Source: Erysipelotrichaceae bacterium
Lineage (GTDB): Bacteria > Bacillota_I > Bacilli_A > Erysipelotrichales > Erysipelotrichaceae
Direction of reading: 5' to 3'
Length of the DNA stretch: 8,358 nt
Assembly: GCA_017561615.1 (NCBI GenBank)
Contig: JAFZBT010000086.1
Span: forward strand, 1 to 8,358
Shown here: positions 1-6,008 of the stretch, in pieces
Numbering within the stretch: position 1 is the first letter of the stretch
How the letters are laid out: each line of letters begins with the position of its first letter
The notes under the pieces: generated by a model
The model's input: only the letters and a program-made list of their open reading frames with translations
The model's database searches: none
What the model was told of the DNA's origin: nothing
Made by a program: the position numbers and the translations under genes

Positions 1-195
1 ACCGTAGCGACCATCGTACCGGCCGTTGTCAACGGCAATACCTGCTACTTCCTCACCGACCTCAATAACAACCGTTACCAGCTGGACATCAACACCGACC
101 TGTCAATTACGCCTTTCATCGGCGTCAATGATACCTATAAGGTAAAGTACTATGAAAACGGCTCATTGAGAGTCATCGTGGAGATTAAGGAGTAA
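1..195 (+). CDS. C-terminal 64 codons of an unrecognised protein (5' end outside window)
   Basis: Frame 1 is open from the first base to a TAA at 193-195 and gives a 64-residue tail beginning TVATIVPAVVNGN and ending RVIVEIKE. The tail alternates hydrophobic and polar residues (CYFLTDLNNNRYQLDI, YKVKYYENGSLRVIVEI), suggesting beta strands in a soluble or extracytoplasmic domain. No membrane segment or catalytic motif is visible and I do not recognise the family. The ribosome site of the next gene (AAGGAG, 187-192) lies inside its last codons and only two bases separate its stop from the next ATG, so the two genes are very probably co-transcribed and translationally coupled. That it is coding rests on the open frame, codon composition like that of its neighbours, and this spacing. 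Confidence 0.7.
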   Translation, partial: TVATIVPAVVNGNTCYFLTDLNNNRYQLDINTDLSITPFIGVNDTYKVKYYENGSLRVIVEIKE

Positions 196-197
196 CC

Positions 198-1469
198 ATG
201 GATACTAAACTACTCAGAAGCAGACTGGAGAATGACGGACTTAAGGAAAGACTGCTGGACATCTATCTGGACGAAAGCCAGCTGGATTATCAGAAGCAGC
301 GCTATCTGAAGGCTCTGGACCGATTTGAAGAACTCTACGGACCGGGTGAGGTCATGGTGATCTCCGTCCCGGGCCGCAGCGAAGTGGGCGGCAACCATAC
401 CGACCATCAGCACGGCAAGGTTCTGGCCTGCGGCATCAACCTGGACATCATTGCCCTGATGCGCAGGGCCGATGACATCGACATCGTTTCCGATGACCGT
501 GTCGTCAGGATGCCCATGGATGAGCTGTCCTATGTCAAGAAGGAAGAGCGCACGACCAGAAGTCTGGTCAAGGGCGTGGTCAAGAGGCTGGCCACCCTGG
601 GTTATCAGACCGGCGGCTTCCACGGCTTTCTGACTTCCGACGTGCTGGTGGGCTCCGGCATGAGCTCCTCGGCGGCCTTTGAGGTCATCATCGGCAGCAT
701 CATCAACTATCTCTATAATGACGGAAAGATCGACGGCGTGGAGATCGCCAAGGCTTCCCAGTTTGCCGAAAACGTCTACTTCGGCAAGCCCTGCGGCCTG
801 ATGGATCAGATGGCCTGCTCGCTGGGCAACCTGATCAACATTGATTTCGCCGACAACGACAATCCGGTGGTTCACCGGGTGGAAGTCGATTTCTCCCGCT
901 TCAGCTATTCTCTGTGCATCGTCGACACCAAGGGCTCTCACGCCTCACTGACCGACGAATACGCCGCCATTCCCGAAGAAATGAAGAAGGTGGCGGCCGT
1001 GCTCGGCCACACCTATGTATCTGAGCTGAATTATGAAGACGTCATCGATCACATTGATGAGATCAGGGAAAAGTGCGGCGACCGCGCCGTATTAAGGGCC
1101 ATTCACGTCCTGAAGGAAAACGGCCGCGTTGATCAGCAGGTCAGCGCCCTTGAAGAAGGACGGTTTGCCGATTTCCTGGATCTGGTCAGGGCTTCGGGAG
1201 ATTCCTCCTACAAGTATTTGCAGAACGTCTTCGCCTGCAAGGACTACAATAACCAGTCCGTCTCGCTGGGCTTGCTGGTAAGCGAGCTTGCCCTGGGTGA
1301 CAACGGCGTCTGCCGCGTTCACGGCGGCGGCTTCGCCGGCAGCATTCAGGCCTTCGTTAAGGACAGCTTCGTCGCTGAATACAAGAAACAGATCGAGCGC
1401 GTCTTCGGCGAAGGCAGCTGCCATGTCCTGAAAGTCAGGAAATACGGCGGTCTGAAAGTCATCGACTGA
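198..1469 (+). CDS. galactokinase-family GHMP sugar kinase
   Basis: A 423-residue GHMP-superfamily kinase, expected to phosphorylate galactose or a related sugar at C1 with ATP in the cytoplasm (Leloir-type entry). Visible motifs: PGRSEVGGNHTDHQHGK at residues 58-74 (galactokinase signature), GSGMSSSAA at 152-160 (phosphate-binding loop), GKPCGLMDQMA at 196-206, whose D203 is the expected catalytic aspartate, and VHGGGFAGS at 374-382 (third GHMP motif). The start is supported by AAGGAG at 187-192, five bases before the ATG. About 40 residues precede the position where most galactokinases begin, which explains a length above the usual 380-400. The usual GEHTDY core reads GNHTDH, so the glutamate that contacts the sugar in characterised enzymes is asparagine. 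The kinase fold is secure, but galactose as substrate is inferred from family membership. No galT, galE or other sugar gene is visible nearby to confirm it. Confidence 0.88.
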   Translation: MDTKLLRSRLENDGLKERLLDIYLDESQLDYQKQRYLKALDRFEELYGPGEVMVISVPGRSEVGGNHTDHQHGKVLACGINLDIIALMRRADDIDIVSDDRVVRMPMDELSYVKKEERTTRSLVKGVVKRLATLGYQTGGFHGFLTSDVLVGSGMSSSAAFEVIIGSIINYLYNDGKIDGVEIAKASQFAENVYFGKPCGLMDQMACSLGNLINIDFADNDNPVVHRVEVDFSRFSYSLCIVDTKGSHASLTDEYAAIPEEMKKVAAVLGHTYVSELNYEDVIDHIDEIREKCGDRAVLRAIHVLKENGRVDQQVSALEEGRFADFLDLVRASGDSSYKYLQNVFACKDYNNQSVSLGLLVSELALGDNGVCRVHGGGFAGSIQAFVKDSFVAEYKKQIERVFGEGSCHVLKVRKYGGLKVID

Positions 1470-1477
1470 TTAAAGGC

Positions 1478-1510
1478 AGCGGATGCCATGATGCGGCATC
1501 CGCTTTCATT
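1478..1510 (+). terminator. intrinsic terminator after the kinase gene
   Basis: AGCGGATGCC (1478-1487) pairs perfectly with GGCATCCGCT (1495-1504) around a 7-base loop, forming a 10-bp GC-rich stem that starts 9 bases after the kinase stop codon. The following tract (TTTCATT) is only moderately U-rich, so termination here may be partial. The hairpin at 1525-1554 probably acts as a backup. Confidence 0.75.
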
Positions 1511-1518
1511 AGAAAGGC

Positions 1519-1566
1519 AAAAAAAGAGGAGAGCTGAATGAACAGCTTTCCTCTCTGTCGTTTTTT
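1519..1566. terminator. bidirectional terminator between convergent genes
   Basis: AGAGGAGAGCTG (1525-1536) pairs with CAGCTTTCCTCT (1543-1554), a 12-bp stem with one G-U pair and a 6-base loop. On the + strand a run of six T follows at 1561-1566. On the - strand the run of A at 1519-1525 becomes seven U directly after the stem. It therefore serves best as the terminator of the leftward zinc-ribbon gene, whose stop is at 1592, and as a second barrier for rightward transcription from the kinase gene. Confidence 0.85.
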
Positions 1567-1591
1567 GGTAATGCGGATCAGGATGTCAGTC

Positions 1592-1831
1592 TTAATCAGA
1601 GTCCCATCTGATTTCCTGGGTCTTGAGATAGTCATAGTACTTCAGGTATGTTCTTACGATGGTCCCGCACTGCCGGCAGACATCCGAGCAGACCTGATGA
1701 GTGCTGCATACCAGAAACTCCTTTTCCGAGAGGCCAACCTTCTGGGCGTTCAGACCGCCTGACCAGTTGATACCCTTAATGATGTCCTCGCTGCCGCAAT
1801 ACGGGCATTTGGTATTATCGTAGTTTTCCAT
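1592..1831 (-). CDS. small cysteine-rich zinc-ribbon protein, function unknown
   Basis: A 79-residue protein with a split zinc ribbon: CPYCGS at residues 9-14 and CRQCG at 52-56. A second metal-capable cluster lies just before the latter (C42, H45, C48). This spacing would let C9, C12, C52 and C55 bind one Zn2+. The middle and end (FLVCSTHQVCSDV, TIVRTYLKYYDYL) contain no enzymatic motif. Such short ribbons usually bind nucleic acid or protein, but no specific role can be assigned. The start is supported by AAAGGAG on the - strand at 1844-1838, six bases before the ATG. It lies 20 bases downstream of the HAD phosphatase stop with no terminator between, so it is the second gene of that operon, and the bidirectional terminator closes the unit. 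Confidence 0.85.
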   Translation of the reverse strand: MENYDNTKCPYCGSEDIIKGINWSGGLNAQKVGLSEKEFLVCSTHQVCSDVCRQCGTIVRTYLKYYDYLKTQEIRWDSD

Positions 1832-1851
1832 AAGAATCTCCTTTCTTCTGC

Positions 1852-2658
1852 TCAGAGTTCCATGAGCCTGTCAATGGCCTTTTCCACACCGTTTTCCATG
1901 TTGGACGAAGTAGTCATCCAGCAGATCTGCCTGATGAAGTCGCTGCTGTTGGCCATGGCGACGGAATAACGGGCGAAGTTGAGCATGGTCAGATCATTGT
2001 CGGAATCGCCGATGGCGGCGACGTTTTCCCTGGCAATGCCCATGTGCTGGCAGAGCCACTTCAGGGCCGCTCCCTTGGATGAATTGCGGTCGTTGATCTC
2101 CAGGGCTCCGTCATTGTTATCCATGATGTTAAAGCCGGGGAATTCTCCCTGTAAGCGCAGGATCCTGGCTTCGTTCTCCTTGAGGGTACGGACGATGACC
2201 TTTTCAAGCGGGAAGTCTTCATTTTCGAAAAGCTTGAAGAGGTTGCGGACATATTTGCCGCGGTGATTGCGGATCCGGGGCTGCAGAATGGCAATGTCGT
2301 TGATGTTGCGGCCGCCGTAATAGGACGCATCGCCGCTTTCCAGGCAGATCCAGCAGTCCATGTTTTCCAGAGCTTCCAGAAATCTCCTGGTCATTTCCAG
2401 GTCCATGGTCTGATGAAAGACCGTCTGGCGGTTGCGCAGGTCGATGATCTTGGCGCCGTTGGAGATGATGGCGTAGCGCTGGTTGATCTGCAGGACCTTT
2501 TCCGGCATCATGATCAGCGGCCGTCCGGAGGCCATGACGACCTCTATGCCGCTGTTGGCAGCCCGCTGAACCGCGCGGAAATCAGCATCGTCGATGCTCT
2601 TGTCGTCCTTCAGCAGGGTACCGTCCATGTCGATGGCCAGCAGTCTTATCTCCTTCAT
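1852..2658 (-). CDS. Cof-type HAD-IIB sugar-phosphate/phosphatase family hydrolase
   Basis: With the start chosen here the protein is 268 residues, typical of the Cof/YbiV/YidA group. These are cytoplasmic Mg2+-dependent phosphatases acting on sugar phosphates, flavin or pyridoxal phosphates and similar metabolites. All four HAD motifs are visible: DMDGT at residues 10-14 (nucleophile D10, acid/base D12), ASGR at 43-46 (motif II), K196 in SSKGAAL (motif III) and GDSDND at 217-222 (motif IV). The cap domain lies between motifs II and III, as in type IIB. The C-terminal ENGVEKAI is also family-typical. Substrate cannot be told from sequence. The frame could extend to a TTG at 2694, but that codon lies upstream of a TATAAT -10 box and the extra residues are not family-like. 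The second Met, at 2664, is an alternative start. It leads an operon with the zinc-ribbon gene. Confidence 0.92.
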   Translation of the reverse strand: MKEIRLLAIDMDGTLLKDDKSIDDADFRAVQRAANSGIEVVMASGRPLIMMPEKVLQINQRYAIISNGAKIIDLRNRQTVFHQTMDLEMTRRFLEALENMDCWICLESGDASYYGGRNINDIAILQPRIRNHRGKYVRNLFKLFENEDFPLEKVIVRTLKENEARILRLQGEFPGFNIMDNNDGALEINDRNSSKGAALKWLCQHMGIARENVAAIGDSDNDLTMLNFARYSVAMANSSDFIRQICWMTTSSNMENGVEKAIDRLMEL

Positions 2659-2674
2659 TGTCATCACCGTCTTC

Positions 2675-2703
2675 ATTATAACCCATTCGGGCAAAATGGG
2701 GAA
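2675..2703 (-). promoter_or_regulatory. candidate promoter for the HAD/zinc-ribbon operon
   Basis: A perfect TATAAT is read on the - strand from 2680 to 2675. With a 17-base spacer the -35 position holds TTCCCC (2703-2698), a poor match to TTGACA, so the promoter may be weak or need an activator. Transcription would begin near 2668, leaving a leader of only about ten bases before the ATG at 2658. Confidence 0.45.
2682..2700. promoter_or_regulatory. dyad CCCATT-N7-AATGGG, possible operator
   Basis: A perfect 6-bp inverted repeat with a 7-base spacer (CCCATT at 2682-2687, AATGGG at 2695-2700) fills the spacer of the candidate leftward promoter. It lies just upstream of the rightward promoter's -35 box. 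That position suits a repressor site for the leftward unit and possibly an upstream activator site for the TCA operon. No regulator is identified, and a 6-bp arm could arise by chance. Confidence 0.3.
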
Positions 2704-2717
2704 AATGTATACTTCAT

Positions 2718-2746
2718 TTGAGAAAGCTGAAGAAATCTGTTATATT
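2718..2746 (+). promoter_or_regulatory. sigma-70/sigma-A type promoter of the icd-acn-citrate synthase operon
   Basis: TTGAGA (2718-2723) and TATATT (2741-2746) are separated by exactly 17 bases, with four or more consensus matches in each box. Transcription would start near 2753, leaving a leader of about 53 bases before the first ATG. The region between the hexamers is AT-rich, unlike the flanking genes. Confidence 0.7.
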
Positions 2747-2805
2747 ACATAAAACTGAACATTACGGGACGTGATGCCTTCTGTCGGATTAAGGGGAGAA
2801 GAGGT

Positions 2806-3804
2806 ATGACCATGGAAGCTGTACTGATCAAAGGTGACGGAATCGGAAAGGAAATAGCTGACAGCGTTGTCAGGATTTCAGCGGCGTTGGGAACCGGAAT
2901 CATCTGGAAAGAATACCAGGCGGGAGCGGAATACCACGAAAAGACGGGAAAGCTTCTGGAAGACGGTCTGATTGAAGAAATCAACAGGACCGGCATTGCC
3001 CTCAAGGGCCCGACGGCAACCCCTTCGGGCCGGGGATTCCGCAGCATCAATGTGCTGCTGCGCCAGCAGTTTTCCACCTATGCCAACCTGCGCCCCGTCC
3101 GCAGCATCCCGGGTGTTAAGAGCAGATACGAGGACATCGATCTGATCGTCGTCAGGGAAAACAGCGAGGACCTCTATAAGGGCGAGGAATACATGAAGGA
3201 CGAGGATACCGCTCACGGCATCAAGATCATCACCCGAGCGGCATCGGAAAGGATCATCCGCTTTGCCTTTGACTATGCCCGCAATAACGGCCGCCGGAAG
3301 GTGACCTGTGTCCATAAGGCCAACATCATGAAACTGACCGACGGTCTGTTTCTGAGCATCTTCAACCAGATCGCCGGACAGTATCCGGACATCGCCGCTG
3401 ACAGCGTCATCATCGACGCCCTGTGCATGAAACTGGTCACCGATCCCCGGCAGTTTGACGTTCTGGTCGCCCCGAATCTCTACGGCGACATCATCAGCGA
3501 CCTGTGCGCCGGTTTGATCGGCGGACTGGGGTTTGCCCCCAGCGTCAACATCGGTGACAGCGTCAGGATCTATGAAGCCGTTCACGGCAGCGCTCCGGAC
3601 ATTGCCGGCAAGAACCTGGCCAATCCTTCCGCCCTGCTGATGGCCTTTGAAATGCTGCTGAGGGATCAGGGCATGAACGATAAGGCCGATCTTCTCGATA
3701 AGGCGCTTCTGCAGGCCATTAAGAACAAGCCGACCCAGGACATCGGCGGTCATCATACGACAACGGAATTTGTTGAGGAAATACTGGAAAGCGTGAGTTT
3801 ATGA
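2806..3804 (+). CDS. icd: NAD-dependent isocitrate dehydrogenase
   Basis: A 332-residue beta-decarboxylating dehydrogenase, expected to oxidise isocitrate to 2-oxoglutarate and CO2 in the cytoplasm. Visible are GDGIGKEI at residues 10-17, the substrate segment RSINVLLRQQ at 79-88 (S80 and N82 mark isocitrate rather than isopropylmalate dehydrogenases), R96 in NLRP, VRENSEDLY at 117-124, K171 in HKAN, and NLYGDIISDLCAG at 224-236 with metal-binding aspartates D228 and D232. HGSAPDIAG at 260-268 carries D265-I266, the pattern of NAD rather than NADP enzymes. The length matches the compact IDH3-like and archaeal type, not the larger E. coli Icd. Homoisocitrate or isopropylmalate as substrate is the main alternative, made unlikely by the neighbouring aconitase and citrate synthase genes. 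ATG 2806 and ATG 2812 are both plausible: AAGGGG (2791-2796) favours the first and AGAGG (2800-2804) the second. Its stop overlaps the next start by four bases. Confidence 0.9.
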   Translation: MTMEAVLIKGDGIGKEIADSVVRISAALGTGIIWKEYQAGAEYHEKTGKLLEDGLIEEINRTGIALKGPTATPSGRGFRSINVLLRQQFSTYANLRPVRSIPGVKSRYEDIDLIVVRENSEDLYKGEEYMKDEDTAHGIKIITRAASERIIRFAFDYARNNGRRKVTCVHKANIMKLTDGLFLSIFNQIAGQYPDIAADSVIIDALCMKLVTDPRQFDVLVAPNLYGDIISDLCAGLIGGLGFAPSVNIGDSVRIYEAVHGSAPDIAGKNLANPSALLMAFEMLLRDQGMNDKADLLDKALLQAIKNKPTQDIGGHHTTTEFVEEILESVSL

Positions 3805-6008
3805 AGCTGATAGATCATCCGGTAGTTTTAAATGAAGGCAGGATAGAGGAAGCGTCGGTTCAGGACAGAGAATCCGGATTAAGCAAGACGATTGCCCACC
3901 GCATTCTGGCTGCCCACAATACTGTAAAAGACGACGGTCTTCTGCATCTTTCCTTTGACTCGCTGACTTCCCATGACATCACCTATGTCAGCATCATCCA
4001 GACGGCGATCGCCAGCGGCATGAAGAGCTTTCCCGTTCCCTACGTGCTGACCAACTGCCACAACAGCCTGTGCGCGGTCGGCGGGACCATTAACGAAGAC
4101 GATCACCGCTTTGCTCTTAGCGCTGCTCAGAAATTCGGCGGCATCTACGTGCCGGCGCTTTTCGGCGTCATTCACAGCTATAACCGGGAAATGATGACCG
4201 GCGGCGGCCGGATGATCCTGGGCTCGGATTCCCATACCCGCTACGGGGCCCTGGGAACCATGGGCATCGGCGAAGGCGGCGGCGAACTGGTAAAGCAGCT
4301 TCTCAATAAGACCTACGACATCGCTTATCCGCCGGTGGTGCTGATCTATCTGACCGGCAGACCGAAAAAGGGAGTGGGCCCCCACGACGTCGCACTTGCC
4401 CTGATCAGGGAGACCTATGACAGCGGCTTCGTGAAGAACTGCGTTCTGGAATTTGCCGGACCAGGCATCCATGAGCTTTCCCAGGATTTCCGCAACGGCA
4501 TTGACGTGATGACCACGGAAACCACCTGTCTTTCCAGCATCTGGGAGACCGATGAGATAACCGAAGAGTATTACCGGGCTCACAGCCGTCCGGATGACTA
4601 TAAGGAATTAAAAACCGAAAGCGGCGCTTATTATGACAGGAGCATTGAACTGGATTTGAGCGAAATTGAATGCATGATCGCCCTGCCGATGCACCCCAGT
4701 TACGCCGTTGCCATCAACGAACTGAAAAAGGATCCGCATAAGTACTTTAAGGAAGCGCAGGAAAGATGCAACAGCCAGCTCAACGGCAGCGTTAACGTTG
4801 ATCTGCTCAGCAAGATCGACGGTCAGGGAAACCTGCACGCTGATCAGGCAGTCATTGCCGGCTGCGCCGGCGGTACCTTCGAAAACATCGCCGCAGCCAG
4901 TGCCATCATGAAGGATCATTCAATCGGCACCGGCGGCTTCCGACTGTCCGTCTATCCGGATTCCCAGCTGGTAAACAGGGAAATCGCCAGAACGGGAATC
5001 CTGACTGATCTGCTGGACTGCGGAGCCGTATACCGCGAGCCGTTCTGCGGTCCCTGCTTCGGCGCCGGCGATACGCCTGCCAATAACGAACTGTCCCTGC
5101 GCCACACGACCAGAAACTTCCCCAACCGCGAAGGCTCCAAGCCGGCGGAAGGACAGATCGCCCTGGTCGCCCTGATGGATGCCCGCAGCATCGCTGCCAC
5201 GGCCGCCAACGGCGGTATCCTGAGAGCTGCCAGCGATCTGGACACTGAAATAAGCATACCGACACCGGCCTATGATACGGCAATCTATGAAAGACGCGTA
5301 TTTAACGGCTATGGTCATCCTGATGATGACGCGGAACTGGTTTACGGTCCCAACATCAAGCCCTGGCCAACGATCCCGGAACTGTCCGCTGACCTGCTGG
5401 TCAAGATCGTCAGCTACATCGACGATCCGGTCACGACTACCGATGAACTCATTCCCTCCGGAGAGACCAGCAGCTACCGTTCCAATCCGGAGCGCCTGGC
5501 GGAATTCACCCTTTCCCGCCGCGATCCTGACTATGTCAGCGAGGCAAAGGCGGTAAGGGATCTGAAGTGCGTGACGGAGATTCCCGATTCCGTCAGGGAA
5601 CTGATCAATGAGCATCCGCAGATGAACATCGGCTCAGCGATCTACGCCAACAGGCCGGGTGACGGTTCCGCCAGGGAACAGGCCGCTTCCTGCCAGCGGG
5701 TACTGGGCGGGGCAGCCAACTTTGCCCTGGAGTACGCCACCAAGCGCTACCGCAGCAACTGCATCAACTGGGGCATCCTGCCGTTTGTCATTCAGGACAG
5801 GACTCTGGTTGAAAAAGGCGACTGGGTATTCATTCCCGGTATCAGGGAAGCGATAGCCAGCTCGACGGTGATCCGGGCTGAGGTATACGGTAATAACGCC
5901 GTCAGATCGATACAGCTGGATCTGGGCGAGCTGACCGATGAGGAGAGACAGATACTGTCAGACGGCTGTCTGATGAACTATTACCGCAGGAAGGGAGGAT
6001 CAAGATGA
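3801..6008 (+). CDS. aconitase-superfamily hydratase (YbhJ-like), probable aconitate hydratase
   Basis: A 735-residue iron-sulfur hydratase that by context interconverts citrate and isocitrate. The three 4Fe-4S ligands are expected at C355 (AGCAGGTF) and at C416 and C419 (FCGPCFG). GSDSHTRYGALGTMGIGEGGGELVKQ starts at residue 141 (longest run quoted in two parts: GSDSHTRYGALGTMG, then IGEGGGELVKQ) and supplies active-site D143, S144 and H145. The swivel domain fills roughly residues 600-735 and carries GDGSAREQA at 620-628, counterpart of GEGSSREHA in standard aconitases. S623 keeps the catalytic serine and R625 the substrate arginine, but the second serine is alanine. The GDSHT-region wording and length resemble E. 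coli YbhJ, a poorly characterised branch, more than AcnA, AcnB or leucine-pathway LeuC. It starts in the ATGA shared with the icd stop and ends in an ATGA shared with the citrate synthase start. Fold is near certain; aconitase activity is inferred from the operon. Confidence 0.88.
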   Translation: MKLIDHPVVLNEGRIEEASVQDRESGLSKTIAHRILAAHNTVKDDGLLHLSFDSLTSHDITYVSIIQTAIASGMKSFPVPYVLTNCHNSLCAVGGTINEDDHRFALSAAQKFGGIYVPALFGVIHSYNREMMTGGGRMILGSDSHTRYGALGTMGIGEGGGELVKQLLNKTYDIAYPPVVLIYLTGRPKKGVGPHDVALALIRETYDSGFVKNCVLEFAGPGIHELSQDFRNGIDVMTTETTCLSSIWETDEITEEYYRAHSRPDDYKELKTESGAYYDRSIELDLSEIECMIALPMHPSYAVAINELKKDPHKYFKEAQERCNSQLNGSVNVDLLSKIDGQGNLHADQAVIAGCAGGTFENIAAASAIMKDHSIGTGGFRLSVYPDSQLVNREIARTGILTDLLDCGAVYREPFCGPCFGAGDTPANNELSLRHTTRNFPNREGSKPAEGQIALVALMDARSIAATAANGGILRAASDLDTEISIPTPAYDTAIYERRVFNGYGHPDDDAELVYGPNIKPWPTIPELSADLLVKIVSYIDDPVTTTDELIPSGETSSYRSNPERLAEFTLSRRDPDYVSEAKAVRDLKCVTEIPDSVRELINEHPQMNIGSAIYANRPGDGSAREQAASCQRVLGGAANFALEYATKRYRSNCINWGILPFVIQDRTLVEKGDWVFIPGIREAIASSTVIRAEVYGNNAVRSIQLDLGELTDEERQILSDGCLMNYYRRKGGSR

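Noticed and set aside
210..941. Long open frame antisense to the kinase gene (243 codons).
   Set aside because: It mirrors the real gene's codon bias, has no family motif and no ribosome site, and low-complexity Ala/Asp/Gly/Val composition typical of antisense shadow frames.
1538..1762. 74-codon + strand frame between the kinase and zinc-ribbon genes.
   Set aside because: Its start lies in the loop of the bidirectional terminator and it is antisense to the zinc-ribbon gene, which has paired CxxC motifs and a good ribosome site.
2659..2694. Twelve-residue N-terminal extension of the HAD phosphatase beginning at a TTG codon.
   Set aside because: The extension overlaps the TATAAT box, lacks a ribosome site and precedes the normal family start MKEIRLLAIDMDGT.
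2263..2721. 152-codon + strand frame opposite the HAD phosphatase gene.
   Set aside because: The - strand frame contains all four HAD motifs. The + frame runs through the promoter region and has no recognisable domain.
2878..3756. Antisense open frame of 292 codons across icd, and similar ones across the aconitase gene (3879-4583, 4920-5615).
   Set aside because: The forward frames carry complete conserved motifs; the antisense proteins are motif-free and arise from GC-rich third positions.
2806..3804. Reading the dehydrogenase as 3-isopropylmalate dehydrogenase (LeuB) with the hydratase as LeuC.
   Set aside because: The substrate segment has S80 and N82 as in isocitrate dehydrogenases, the hydratase is full length with a fused swivel domain, and citrate synthase rather than LeuA/LeuD follows.
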